A stretch of 64,000 nt of DNA, taken from assembly GCA_016987375.1 (NCBI GenBank), contig PJRA01000403.1, positions 197,775 to 261,774 on the forward strand, read 5' to 3'. The DNA is from Brachionus koreanus. Its lineage: Eukaryota; Rotifera; Eurotatoria; Ploima; Brachionidae. The position numbers and the translations under genes were made by a program. The notes below the pieces were generated by a model, which had not been told where the DNA came from, ran no database searches, and saw only the letters and a program-made list of their open reading frames with translations. Of this stretch, positions 1 through 11,528 are shown in pieces. Position 1 is the first letter of the stretch, and each line of letters starts with the position of its first letter.

Positions 1-1682
1 CCTCATATACAAATCTTTTAACATGGCGAAGATTTTTTCTCCAGTACAACCATTGTAAAAAAAAAAGTATTTTATAAAAATAGTTGTGAAAAAATATTTT
101 AAAATTGACTAAATTTAGAACTAAGCTCTAAGTTTCTTTAAAAAGTCAATTTTAATATAAAAAAGAAATATTGAAACTTTCGAAATTAAGCATGCCAAAA
201 AATTAGGAGGGCAACTCCCTGTTATAAGATAAAAATAAGTCTGTTTTGAAATAAAAGAATTTGAATAATTATTAAATTTTAAACTTATCATAAAAATCTA
301 GCATTTGCAATGAAGAAATTATCATCTTCGTAAATTAATATTTTTTTAAAAATCCGGGTTCGTATTTTCGAGTCTAAAAGCCTAAATTCCGAGTCGATTT
401 TTTTTTACCTTAAATATTTTTCTTATTTTCAGCATCGTTTTCATTTATATCATTCTTTCGAAAAAAAGAATTCAAAAATATTTTCCATTTCATTTAGCTT
501 TCTAATTTAAGGAAAAGTATCAAATTTAATTTTTGAATATTTTTTATTTAAAAAAAAAATGAATTGTGAAGTTAACAAACAAAATTAAAATTAAAATCAT
601 TATAAAAAATTTATTAGGCAGTGAAAAATATAGTGTTTTTTGTATTCTAGTGTATACTGTAACATTGTTTGATAGATTCAATAGTTTTTGGATAAGTTTT
701 TACACATATAATTTTTGTCTTTTCTCTTTTTTTGTGCAATTTTTTTAATTTTAGAAAATACTCTAATTGAGGAATTCGAATTTCTATTGGAAATTAATTT
801 GAAATGCTAAAATGTAATCATGACGACTAAAATGTCAGAATTGATTAAATTCTACTTTTTTAAAGATTGAATTTATTTTTTTTCTTAAATCCAGATGAAT
901 AAAAACGTCGAATCACTATTATAAAAATAAAGTATTCTAAAAAATTTGATGATGTAGATTAACTTCTCTATCATTTATGGTTCCTTTTACATAATTTATC
1001 TCTGTAATATTAAAGAAATATGAATAAAAAACAAAGATCATGTTAAGTTTAAATAGAAGCTTTTTTATCACATAAATCAAGCTTTTCAAAGATAATTTTT
1101 TTTTGACTAAAAAAATTCACAAAAATTTGAATTTTTTTTATTTAGCTTTTTATCCATTGTAAGGTCTTTTAATTTTTTACTTTTTGTAAACTAATCAGAT
1201 ATCTTAATAAATAATTTTTAACAATTTTTGTCCAGCACTTCAAAAATGCTGAATTCTAAATTAAAATCTGTCAATATATTCTCTAGCTTTAAATGAAATT
1301 AATTTCCAAATAAAGAATTAATTGAGAATTTAATTTTAATGTTCGTGTCATTACTTTGTGATGAATCAACTATGAAATGACGTCATTTAGTTTTGCGAAA
1401 GGATGAAATACTAATATTTCGTAAACATTCATGTACAAATAAATTTATTTTATTAATTCACATAGTAAAGTCTACGAAAAAATTAGAATTTAAATATTTT
1501 TGAATAGAAGCAATTAAAAAAAAATAATTATTCCTAAAAAATAAATTATAAAAATTACCAATTTACAAAAAAAAATAAATTCGTACGAAGGTTTCATTTA
1601 GTAATAATAAACGAACAAGTATTCAACAATTTTTGAAAGAAGGAGAAATAAAATTTTTTTTTTTTAATAATTTTTTTAGAAA
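1..1682. other. AT-rich non-coding start of window
   Basis: No gene is visible here. Bases 1-50 resemble, in inverted orientation, 38340-38396 (shared core catggcgaag followed by a T run), so a dispersed repeat is cut by the window edge. A CRE-like palindrome lies at 1375-1388. The T-rich stretch ending in ttttttag at about 1680, just before the vWA start codon, could be the 3' end of a 5'-UTR intron. The rest is low-complexity A/T. Confidence 0.6.
1375..1388. promoter_or_regulatory. CRE-like palindrome upstream of vWA gene 1
   Basis: The 14-base perfect palindrome aaatgacgtcattt contains TGACGTCA, the full cAMP response element bound by CREB/ATF bZIP factors. It lies about 300 bp upstream of the vWA start codon. 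I saw no equivalent upstream of the paralogue at 12380. Chance occurrence cannot be excluded. Confidence 0.3.
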
Positions 1683-2561
1683 ATGCAAGATCATTATATG
1701 GATAGTTATAAACCCGAAGTTCCAAATTTTCCTCCACCGTCTTACAATGATTTAAACAATTCTGAAAAAAAGTCCAATAACCGTGAAGATCAATTTCGTC
1801 AAGTATTACATCGCCATGAAATAAGCAATTTTTTTGCTGATAAGCTTCAATTGTTAAATATGTTCAAAATAGTTTTTGTATTTGATGATTCTGGATCGAT
1901 GAATGCAACCTTGTCCGATTCACCTTTAAATAGTGGATTATTAAAAGCTACTAGATGGGATGAATTGCAATATTTTTCAAAGATTTCTCTAGAAATAGCA
2001 AATATTTTCAATCAAAATGGCACTGATATCTACTTTTTAAATAGACCTATGGCTCGAAACATTTATTCGAGCGATCAACTCTTACCTTACTTTCAAAATA
2101 AACCTTCTGGTTATACGCCAATTTCTAGAGTTTTAAGAACTGTTCTGAGTAATAATCATCCAGATGAACTTGCAGAAAGAAAGTTGTTAATAATAATTGT
2201 TACCGATGGAGAACCGACCGACGACTATGGTCGAGTTGACACTCACACATTTAAAGAAGTACTGAAAAGTCGTAGTCAAACTACTTATACGACAATTGTG
2301 TCATGCACAGATGAAGACGAAACAATGAATTATTTGAATAATTGGGATAGAACTTTACCAAGACTGGACGTGGTAGATGATTTCAGAAATGAAAAGTTGG
2401 AAGTTTTGAAAAGACAGGGACATAGTTATCATTTTTCATTTGGTGATTATGTTGTTAAATCAATGATTGGTAGTATTGATCCATCAATGGACAATTTAGA
2501 TGAAAGGTTTATAGTTAATAATCATTTTTATAAGATGAAAAAAAAATGTCAAATTATGTAA
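1683..2561 (+). CDS. PPxY - vWA domain - CaaX protein, copy 1
   Basis: Intronless 292-residue protein. No signal peptide, so probably cytosolic. The N-terminus is Pro/Tyr-rich with a PPSY motif at residues 18-21, a typical ligand of WW domains (Nedd4 class). A von Willebrand A / copine-like domain covers about residues 60-255. It has a full metal-ion-dependent adhesion site: DDSGS at 68-72, a Thr in SGYTPIS and an Asp in TDGEP. The protein ends KMKKKCQIM, a Lys-rich stretch followed by a CaaX box with terminal Met, which in known proteins predicts farnesylation and membrane attachment. Bases 1854-2392 match 12596-13134 at all but two positions, whereas both ends differ. Ligand and function are unknown. 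The domain calls are firm; lipid modification and WW binding are inferred from motifs. Confidence 0.85.
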   Translation: MQDHYMDSYKPEVPNFPPPSYNDLNNSEKKSNNREDQFRQVLHRHEISNFFADKLQLLNMFKIVFVFDDSGSMNATLSDSPLNSGLLKATRWDELQYFSKISLEIANIFNQNGTDIYFLNRPMARNIYSSDQLLPYFQNKPSGYTPISRVLRTVLSNNHPDELAERKLLIIIVTDGEPTDDYGRVDTHTFKEVLKSRSQTTYTTIVSCTDEDETMNYLNNWDRTLPRLDVVDDFRNEKLEVLKRQGHSYHFSFGDYVVKSMIGSIDPSMDNLDERFIVNNHFYKMKKKCQIM

Positions 2562-2926
2562 ATCAAGAAAAATTCTTATTTACCAAAAAGATGATTAAAA
2601 TAAAATTCATTATTGCTTAATACAAATATGTCACTCACTTTTTTAGAACTTGGTCCAAAAAATCAAGAATATTAAAATTCTTTAGATATTTTTGAAAATA
2701 TTTAAACAAAATAAGGTACTTTTTTGAACTTTTATTTAGTTTATTTTTGAAAAATTAATGATTAATTTAAAAAATATTTTCTAATTGAAAAATGGGTTAG
2801 AACAGGTCATTAAAAGTCTAGTGGTAAACATCATTATTAAACAAAAATCTAAATATATTTCATGAATAATAAATGAATAATATTTCAAATAATAAATCTT
2901 AATTTTTTTTTGGTGTAAATAAAATT

Positions 2927-3535
2927 TTATTTGTTTATTTCTGCATCATTTTTGCATTTTACATTCCATCTGAATTGTAAGCCATTAGGTTCCTTATACC
3001 AAGTGAGTACATCTCGACGAATGTTTTCTCTCGAGTTTTTAAAATTAGCAAACAAAGGTTCATTATATCCGACATTAAAGATTAAATAGCTTCCTCTGTT
3101 ATCTAATTTTTCGAATTTCCACATAAATTTCTCATCTGATGGAGATAAATTTTTTTCAGTGTTGACAAATCTCATATTTGAATCAAAAAATATGAACTTG
3201 GAAACTCGCTCTCCTGAATACATATACTCTTCATATCTTAAATTTTTTAAATAAAAAACATTTTTTCGTCCGCTTACTGGCTCTAGAATCCAAACACCTT
3301 TTCGATCATCATCAGTAAAGTCGAAATTTTTTCCATTCTTTATAGAATAAAATATCCCCAAAGGAAATGTGTAAACCGCTCGCTTGAAATACTTAGAAAA
3401 TAAAAAATTCGCTGCATACATATATTCATGATATTTTTCGTTGAATATTACACAATTTAACTCTTGATTGCGTGAAACAACGCATCTCAAATCCAAAAAA
3501 GAAAAAAGAAAAACCAGAAACTTAAGCTTAAACAT
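2927..3535 (-). CDS. Secreted protein with internal EYMYA-type repeats, possible beta-trefoil
   Basis: Intronless 202-residue protein. The first 20 or so residues (MFKLKFLVFLFSFLDLRCVV) form a clear signal peptide without a later membrane segment, so it is probably secreted. Three related blocks recur about every 55-75 residues: HEYMYAANF, YEEYMYSGE and NEPLFANF, each followed by basic and aromatic residues (RRDVLTWYK in the last). This threefold rhythm suggests a beta-trefoil or ricin/fascin-like fold, but I do not recognise the exact family. It lies on the opposite strand to the vWA gene, 365 bp away. No catalytic signature is visible. Confidence 0.7.
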   Translation of the reverse strand: MFKLKFLVFLFSFLDLRCVVSRNQELNCVIFNEKYHEYMYAANFLFSKYFKRAVYTFPLGIFYSIKNGKNFDFTDDDRKGVWILEPVSGRKNVFYLKNLRYEEYMYSGERVSKFIFFDSNMRFVNTEKNLSPSDEKFMWKFEKLDNRGSYLIFNVGYNEPLFANFKNSRENIRRDVLTWYKEPNGLQFRWNVKCKNDAEINK

Positions 3536-5272
3536 ATTTTTTAATCTTTATTGCACTAAGTTTATTTTAAAAATTATTGAATTAGTTGTTTATTTTATCT
3601 ATTAAGTTCATAAATTTGTGTTTTGTTTTTAAAAACTTGTTTTTAAAGGATAAAAAATGCTAATTGATGCACTTCTTGTTGAAATATCGTTTATGTAAAA
3701 ATCTTAAACCAATTTTTTATATTAGTTTTAACAAATCACAAAGATTCCTTATTTATTCCTATTCAAACTTAGTTTATTTATATATAGTATATTATCCTTG
3801 TATTCTTAGTTAGAAATATTTAGCATAATTAGCAAATAATCAGATAATTAAACGTCAATATCTTTTTTTTTTTATAGATTTTAGAGCTAAAATCTTGAAA
3901 AAAATTGAGAGCAAATTAAAAAGTTAATAACAGAAGGCTCATTTTTTTATTGCAGTAACTACGATAATTATTTGATCTTAATTACTAAAATTATACATTT
4001 TAACGAATTTAGTCAAATAATTTACTTTTATTTATAGAATGGTTTTTCTTCTTTAATTTTATTTCTTTTTTTCTTCAAAATTATTTTAAGCATATTTAGT
4101 TTTTAAAATGAATTTTTTCATTTTAATTTTCAGTAAATTAAAAAAAAAAATTTTTTTTCAAAATTTTTCAATTTCTCTCATCTCATAAATGTATTCAGAA
4201 GTATACTTAAAAAATTTAAAAAAAATGTTTATTTTTTTCTATATACGCACATATATCTTTAAAATAGAACTATTTTTGAATGAAAACTGAATTTTCTATT
4301 TAATTTACTTGTTTACTTAAATTCTAATTTTTTTCTTTTATTTTAGTAGTCAAGTAAGCTTAAGCCAAAAATTTTAAAAATAAAAAAGAATTCACTTCGT
4401 AAATTTTACCCCTTTTTTTAATTAATAAGCAGATTAATAATAGAAAATTAAATTTTGAGTTAATCTTTTATCTTTCTAATACTCCAATTCAGTTACCTTA
4501 AAGAAAGCTTAACAATTGATCCTATTAAATTATACAAATTTTTTGTTAAATCTGGCCATTTATTTGATTTCGAAGCAATAGAAATATCTAATAAACAAAA
4601 AATTTTGAACCCAATAATTTTTTCCGTTTTTATCTTATTTTTTAATTAATTTTTATTAATTTTTATCAATAAAATCCCAATAACATTTTTGTTTATTTTA
4701 ATTAATTAATTTTTGATTGACTAATCCAAAGTTCCGTCTATTATGAGAGGAATTTTACAGGGAAAATATTACAGTGGGAAAAATTAAAACGGGTCAAATG
4801 TTTAATTTACCGAAAAAAAATACAGGAAAAGTTAAAAGTTATTAAGTAAATTTCTGTTCTTTACGAGCGTTAGAAAGTGCTAAACATTGCAAGGATTTAA
4901 ATTATCTCCCAACTGTTCAAAAAATGAAACAGTAATGATAGAAATTACAAAAGAAGCTCACGTAAAATGTACATAGTAATTCTTTTGAGATATAAAGTCA
5001 GGTACAATGATCGAAATGCTGCAAAGAAGGAATGATTTCTCAACTAAATAATATTTTTGTGGAATTTGAGTTGTTATAATCATGATTTGAATAGCATGAC
5101 AATGAGTGAATTGGTAAAATGGAACCATATCAAATAATAGAAGACAAAATAATTTTCATTTCAAATAAAATAATATTAAATATTTGTTTTCAAATAACAG
5201 TATTTAAAAATAATTTCGTCTTCTATTACTAATTTAACTTTTGTTTTTTAAAGCATCTTTTTCTATAAAAGT

Positions 5273-5668
5273 TAGATGGGCCCTGTCACTTTTGCGTCCA
5301 CCGGCTAGGCCAACCTGAAAAATTTAATTGGCGGCCAGACAAAAAATAAAAATGGCCATCAAATTTAACTTAGCTGGACATCATAATTGGCCATTATAAT
5401 TGAACTAATTATTTATTTATTTAAAATATAATTTAGAGGAGAAAGTTCCTCTTGACAGCTCCGAACTGCGTAGTGCCTTCTTTTCAGCCAGCCTGTTAGG
5501 AATATTTTTGAAATTTATCATTGGAGCTTATCAAAAACTATTATGAATTTTTGTTGTGATTCATGAACTAATTCTAAAGTAAAATGAAACGATTTAGTTA
5601 TTAATAATAATGTTATTTCAGGTTGGCCTGGCCTATTGGAGGTGATAGTGACAAGATCCGTTTGGATA
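5273..5668. mobile_element. Non-autonomous DNA element with imperfect terminal inverted repeats
   Basis: About 45 bases at the left (around 5280-5323, ending in ggccaacctgaaa) are the imperfect reverse complement of the right end (around 5617-5662, starting tttcaggttggcct), including paired ctgtcac and gtgac blocks. The roughly 300-bp interior has no open frame. This is the layout of a MITE or other foldback element. Class and target-site duplication are not clear. Confidence 0.5.
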
Positions 5669-6694
5669 AATAAATAAAAAAAAAATTAGGTATCAGAAAT
5701 ATGCTAAAATTTAAATCAAAGTTATTGATTCAATGATTTGAGTGTTATATTTCAATCAAAAAATAGATTTGAGAATTTTTCTAAATTCTGGATCGATTGT
5801 TAGTTGAAAAGCTATTTTTTTGTTTACATTAGATTTTGATAGTTTAAAGTTTAGTATAAATATGATGATTAAATTTTCAAAGATTAATAAAGATCATTTT
5901 TGTGTTTAAATTTGACCATCACTTAATGTACAGACAAAATAAACTACATATATTTTACTGACATAAAAGACTAGATGTTCTGACAATTAAACAAATTGAC
6001 TGATAAAAATATGATATGATAGACAAAAAACTTTTTGATTGACAAATAATCTAATTTAATAACAAAACTAATTAATCTCAGAAACGCAAAAGAGGAAGAC
6101 CAAAAAAACAAAAAACAGCTTTGTTTCTACCAGAACGTTTGTAATTTGAACAGTTCAGATAATGAATCAGAACTCAAGAAAGCATCATTATCTGACAAAT
6201 GCGTTTTTGAACAAGAGTCTCATCAGAAATCAATAGTCGTTGATGTGCATTCACCAAAAAAAAACAAGAAATGCCAAATAAATCAACAACTCAAGTGAAA
6301 AAACCAAAAAAAATTAATCACTATATTTATCTTTCTCATTATTTTGCTCTTAATCTAAATTTTGTTTTCAGTCAATAAAATATAAAAAATTGAACCATTT
6401 AAGATGTGTATTAAATTATTTTATTATTCAAATAAATATTGTTGTCACCTAAATTAGTTTATTTTGTTAGTATAAAATTACAAATAGTCACATCATCAAA
6501 AATATTTGTTAGTAGTTTAGTTTTTATTGTCATATAAAATATAGTTAACTTTTCACGACTTTTAATTATTTTTTTCATCACATAAAGATTAAATTTGTCA
6601 CTCCCAAAAAATTTAAGCCTATAAATTTTATTAGTTTTAATAATATAATAATAAAAATATAATAGTCGATTCTGTGATGAAGTGTTTCGAACAC

Positions 6695-6890
6695 CTAACA
6701 TCAATCAGGAGGTCGAGTCTTCAGGTGCCCACTCAATTCCGGCTGCAAAAGCGCAAGGCTGACTACCCGGTCCTCCAAGAATTTGAATAGCTACAAAGAA
6801 ATCAAATCAAATCTATGTTCCACAAGAAGCACATAAGGAGAAAAAAAAATTGTGATAATAAGCACAGCAGGTAACCTGCGAAGCTGAAAT
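6695..6890. repeat. SINE-like dispersed repeat fragment
   Basis: This GC-richer patch carries caaatcaaatcaaatc, tgttccacaagaag and cacataaggag in order. The same order recurs, degraded, at about 56835-56900, and the last motif also near 30330 after a tRNA-like head. It fits the body and 3' end of a SINE family. The 5' promoter part is not recognisable here. Confidence 0.4.
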
Positions 6891-7008
6891 AGGAATATCT
6901 TTCTGATCTTTCTTTCACAAATAAAAAATTAAGTCTAATTCAAACATATATTTTATTTAAATTTTGAATAAATTTTTCTGTTAGTATCTTTTTCTATTAA
7001 TTATTAAT

Positions 7009-8457
7009 TTAATATGAATTAGCATTTTTCTTTATCCAATTTATGTATGAACTTACTCTGGTAAAGACACTAGAATTTGAAACTTTTATTTATTTATTAA
7101 AATATGTTAAATTGAATTATCTTACGCTGGGGAGTGAAGTGTACTACATGGAACATCATATGAAAGAATTCCAGTAGTAACGAATTTACTCTTGCCATTA
7201 ATTGGCTCTAAAGTGTACAAAGAAGACCCATAATCACCATGACAAAACCCCGTTGAATTTCCATGTAAATCATATTCACCTAAAATGAAAATAAAAATAA
7301 ATAAACTGTTCCTTCAAAGTTAATGTAGAAAATTTTATCAACCGGCGCAAAATTGCTTATTCCAATTTTTCGGGTTGTTTGGAGCAACATTTTCACACAT
7401 TGAAGAATTATAAATATCAACCTCTACATTTTGGAGATACCAACTCCCACCAGTTCCACCGCTTGTACTATAACCAGCTAAATATCCATATTTGCTTAAA
7501 TTCGGTATCTCGTAAGATGTTGACTCGGGTAAGCAGCTCACTTGAATGTAATTATTCAGTGGAATTGCTTGTTTGAGTTTTATAATTGCTATGTCATTTT
7601 CTAAAGTAGTTTCGTTGAAATCTTCATGCTTCAAAAAAAAAATATTCAAAATTTTTATTAATATATTTGGGTGTAAGAGTTTACTCTAATTATTTCTTCA
7701 ACACCTGAATGAAATACATGCTTTAAATCCATGTTAAAATAAACATAATGATCAACACCCGTGAAAATTTGATAACTAGCTCTTAAATCTGGATAGAATT
7801 TATTTGGTTCTATCTTAATATTAAAAGTTTGCCTCTGATTTGCATCATAATAATTAAAATTTGTTCTTATACATCTAGCACTTGTAAGTACTAAAATTAA
7901 GATTTTAGAAATAAATAAGCAATATTTTTATTAATTAATAAAAATTTCTCACTTGTTTTTCTATTGATTAGAGTTCCTCCACAAACCAGGCCAGTAGACA
8001 CAGCGGTTGTAAAATTACCCAAAGTTTCAAAAGTCGTATACGAAAACTGCATCAAAGAAGTTGCTGGCCAACTATATGGTACCGCGCGACCAGGCTGTAA
8101 TGATGCATTCTGATCGAAAAATGTTAACCCACATTCTGTTTTAAGATTTAAATTGAAATTTATTATTAACGATTCAAAATTACCATCACAGTGATCTTTT
8201 CCATTTCCAGCATATCCACTCATGCAAGAACATTCCGCTTTAAAAGGATGATTAATACAAACAGCTTTATCGTGGCAACTTGTGTATAAACATGGTACTT
8301 AAAAAAAATGTTCGACCAAATTAAAAAAGTTAAAAATTCAAAATTAACCTGAGCCTGTGATACCAATTGCAATAGCTCCTAAAATTAAAATAACACCAAA
8401 AATTGATGTAAAAATACCAATCAGTGCTTTTTTTACATTTTTTGATACTTTAGTCAT
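7009..8457 (-). CDS. Membrane-anchored EGF + trypsin-fold serine protease homologue, catalytically dead
   Basis: Seven exons reconstruct a 370-residue protein: 8349-8457, 8184-8297, 7953-8135, 7685-7890, 7343-7628, 7126-7279, 7009-7069. All junctions are GT/AG and phase-compatible. Residues 8-34 form one hydrophobic segment after Lys-rich cytoplasmic residues, giving a type II membrane protein. Residues about 38-74 are a six-Cys EGF-like domain. The rest is a chymotrypsin-fold (S1) domain: VCGGTL strand, LTSARC at 137-142, ENDIAIIKL with Asp at 216, GDYGSS around 314-319, and a normal C-terminus (VFTRVSSYINWI). The histidine box TAAHC reads TSARC (His to Arg, residue 141) and GDSGG reads GDYGS (Ser to Tyr, residue 316). 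Only the Asp survives, so proteolysis is not expected. Serine protease homologues often act as adaptors, but the role here is unknown. Confidence 0.85.
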
Positions 8458-9355
8458 TTTAAAATTTTTAGTTAAAAATGATTGAAAACTGAGTATTTAA
8501 ATCAATAAATACTTACAAATTCTTATTTCAGCTTATTATATTTTATTAGAATCATTCAGACGGATAATCAATCATTCAAATAAAAAAAAATTGAAAATAC
8601 AGTTTAATTTAAAATACACCTGAAAAAAAATTGTGTTAAAACATTAGGTTTTATAAAGACTGTTTTTGAATTTCAGAATTTAATTTAAAATTTTCTCGAT
8701 GCATTTTCTAAAATAAATAATTAAATGCTTGTCATTTTTTTGTTTAATCAAATATAGGTAAACTTTTTCACTTGATTTTAAATTAATTTAAGAAAAATTT
8801 GAAAAAGTTCAATCTGCTTTCCTGCTTCTTAGGAATGTTTTTCTTTTATTTAGATTAAACACAGCGTTAAAAAAAATTAAATTTTTTCTTATTTTAAAAC
8901 AAATTTGTAAGAAATTTTAATTAAAAATTTAAAATTAGGCAAAAAAATTTTTATTTCATAAAACAATTCTTTGAGAAATTTCATTATTCATTTGAATTAT
9001 AAAATCTAGGAAAAAATTTTTAAGAAAATTTTTTGAATTTTTTAAAATACTTTAATGGCTATTCAAAAACTTTTAATATTAATTTATTTGCCTTATTATA
9101 TTTATTCGCAAAATATATTTAGTACAAATTATATCAGTGTATAAAAATTCTTCTTTGTTATTAAAATACCAAAATTTAGCTAATCACTCGAAACTTAGTT
9201 AAGCTTTATGAGAAACAAAAGATTGTTTCATTAACTTTTAATCTTCCTCTCATTATCTTTTTTATGCTAAAAAAATTCAAAAAATAAGGTGAATTTATAA
9301 TTGCTTCAAAATTAAGTTGAAATTAATTCAAAATATTTCATTCAAAATTTGAAAA
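8458..9355. other. Divergent intergenic region
   Basis: It separates the head-to-head protease homologue (minus) and TspO-like gene (plus). It is nearly pure A/T with poly-A/T runs. I see no repeat, RNA gene or recognisable promoter element. Confidence 0.5.
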
Positions 9356-10517
9356 ATGAATTACGAGCAGCATAATTTAAAAAACTTGATTCTTCTTCTC
9401 TTAACAGTTCTTACTTATACAGCTGTTTTGATTCTAAACAGACTTGCTTCTAAAAAAAGTAGCATTTAATAACATCAATTTTAGTTTAAATTTAATTTAA
9501 AATGTTTAGTCTTTTTTCCAAATGATGTCGGATCAATTTCTCGTCTATTTCCACTTGATATAACTCCGGCTCCTATTATCTTTCCCATTATATGGTCAAC
9601 TATCTATATTTGGCAAGTAAGCTTAAAAAATAATGCTTTTTCAATAACTAACTACAAAAAATTCAAGACCATATGGTTAATCTACGTCATAACTTTTCAT
9701 TTCAGACGCTGTTCAAATCGAGATTTATTGTATCGAAAAATTCAATTATTTCATCCAGCATTTTTTTTAGCTTTTGTTTTTAACAATGTTGGTATGATTG
9801 TTTGGCTGTTTGTATGGACTAACAAGTTAATTGGAGTAAGATTTATCCCTGACTATTTTGTCAGCTTAAAAATTAATTTTTTTTTTATCAGTGGTCATTC
9901 GTTGGATTACTATTTCTTACATTAGCTCTTTATTTAGCATTATATGTCTCATTTAAATCTTTGTATCTGTCTAGAGATCAACTAATTAATCTAAATTTGT
10001 AAGATCATAAAAATTAATAGTACTTGTTAATTTTTTTCTTAGAAAAAAAGACTACTGGATGGTCAGTATCCTAGTACATAATGGTTTGGCTTTTTTTGCA
10101 ACTTGGGTAACAATAGCGTCGTGCTTAAATTTGGCTACTTATTTGACATATGGTCTTTTCATTGAGTTAAATATTTCTACTACATGCTCGCTTTTAATTT
10201 TGTCAGTTATTTGCATTTTGTTCTCAATATTTGAAAATTTTATCTGGCAAAAGTATATTCTATACACATTTACACCATGGATCGTTTTAATTATTGGTCT
10301 AAGTGGAAGTTTGTACAAAAATTATCCAAAAAGTGGGGTAAATTTAACCAGAAATAACATACTTACAATGCTTTTAGTTCTGACATGTGCTTGTCTTTTT
10401 ACATTTAAAATAATAATGTTTTGTTTATATAAAACAATATGGAAAGAAAAGGTTGACAAAAAAGAAAGCCACAGACTATTACAAGCAAAACAAGAGAATC
10501 TAACTGCACCAATTTAA
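9356..10517 (+). CDS. TspO/MBR-like multi-pass membrane protein
   Basis: Four exons (9356-9458, 9510-9835, 9892-9998, 10043-10517) join in frame to 336 residues. The protein is very hydrophobic, with about eight to ten predicted membrane helices. After the first helix comes a motif of the form FPxDITPAPxIFxIIWSxIYIWQ. It resembles the PAxxTFxIWxxIYxWQ signature of invertebrate and bacterial proteins related to the tryptophan-rich sensory/translocator family, which bind tetrapyrroles or sterols in other organisms. The C-terminal tail is charged and soluble. The family call rests on that one motif and the membrane pattern. Ligand and membrane location are unknown. Exon 2 stays open through a possible donor at about 9616, so an alternative splice there is conceivable. 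Confidence 0.65.
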
Positions 10518-10665
10518 AACTATTTTAGAAAAAAAAATATCTTGTTACTTTCTGAAATAACTTTTTCAAATAAATATCATCGTAATTAATTTTTATTAAA
10601 CAGTTTACCTTCTTTAAAAATAAACAAAGTTCTATGTAAAATATACTTATTATAATTCCTTTAAT

Positions 10666-10917
10666 TTAACACTAAAAACCCGAGAGGTTTTTTAGACCCT
10701 TTTTAAAAATTGAAAATTAAATATTTTTTGAAAGAAATAAAATTTTTTAAAATAGCTATTACATTACAAAATTTTTGGTTAATTAGACTAAAATTGATTT
10801 TTGATTTAAGCATTTTTGTTTAAAAATTTTTAATTAATTTTAAGAAAATATATTTAATTTGTCTACATAGCTAAATTTGAAATTTCTATTAATAATCAGC
10901 CGGGCTGTCTAATGTTA
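10666..10917 (+). mobile_element. MITE, piggyBac-like ends (family 1)
   Basis: The left end TTAACACTAAAAACCCG and the right end GGGCTGTCTAATGTTAA are degenerate inverted copies, each bordered by TTAA. The roughly 250-bp A/T interior lacks an open frame. Related ends occur at 27581-27612, 32767-32955, 35450-35682, 38163-38200, 44805-44852 and 49704-50153. The consensus CACTAGAAAG with a TTAA target resembles piggyBac superfamily termini. Confidence 0.6.
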
Positions 10918-11229
10918 AAAAAAATTCAATTCTTTTATACAAATCATTTTGACAAGTTTTTATTTTAACATTTTACCCAATATTCTTATCATTCTTTCTC
11001 CCCACACAATAGATAATTTTAAAAAATAACTGTTTGTGCCATTATAAATATAATTATTGTTACGAATATTTTCATGCCCAAAGTTCATATTTAAAAATCT
11101 ATCAAACAAATCAAGAAAAAAAGTTTAACTGTAAAATATGATCAAAAGCGTTAAATTTGTATGTATTTTAATGAACACAGTACAAAAGAAAAAAATTCTC
11201 CAAATAAGTAAAAACAAATTTTGAATAAA

Positions 11230-11460
11230 ATTTTTGGCGCTATTATAGGTACAAATATCATGAATGATATATTTTACTATAAAAAAATGTATAAACAAAT
11301 CCAAAAAATATTTGCCACTTGGAGAAAAACGTTCTAGAGCACTAGATCATCCATATTTAGAAGAAGTATTATGGATATGGTTAAACAATCAAATTGCACA
11401 TGGTATTTCAATAAGTGAGACAAAAACAAAACAAATTTTTTTACCAAGAAGATCTAAATA
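11230..11460 (+). pseudogene. Fragment of pogo/Tigger (CENP-B type) transposase
   Basis: A 65-codon frame (from about 11264) reads EKRSRALDHPYLEEVLWIWL followed by NNQIAHGISISETKTKQIF. This is the pattern of the second helix-turn-helix of pogo/Tigger transposases and CENP-B (LExxLxxWxxxxxxxGxxIS). The frame stops before any catalytic DDE part, and the assembly gap starts 70 bp further on. It is probably a truncated, dead copy; the rest may lie in the gap. Confidence 0.5.
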
Positions 11461-11528
11461 AATTTTGAAACAGTCGATTCCTACCGCTACCTCGGTATCA
11501 AAAATAGGAATTAAAAAAAAAAAACATG

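Larger units (their letters stand above)
3536..7008. other. Intergenic region with decayed repeats
   Basis: No convincing gene. It holds an inverted-repeat element (5273-5668) and a SINE-like GC-richer patch (6695-6890). Around 6080-6125 a short frame reads KRKRGRPKKQK, an AT-hook-like basic stretch that soon meets stops and may be an element remnant. The rest is A/T low complexity. Confidence 0.55.

Noticed and set aside
566..748. 60-codon hydrophobic frame near the window start
   Set aside because: Low-complexity Phe/Ile/Lys composition expected from A/T-rich DNA; no start context, family or splice partner.
7379..7576. Plus-strand 65-codon frame
   Set aside because: It lies antisense to exon 5 of the protease homologue, which has clear S1 motifs.
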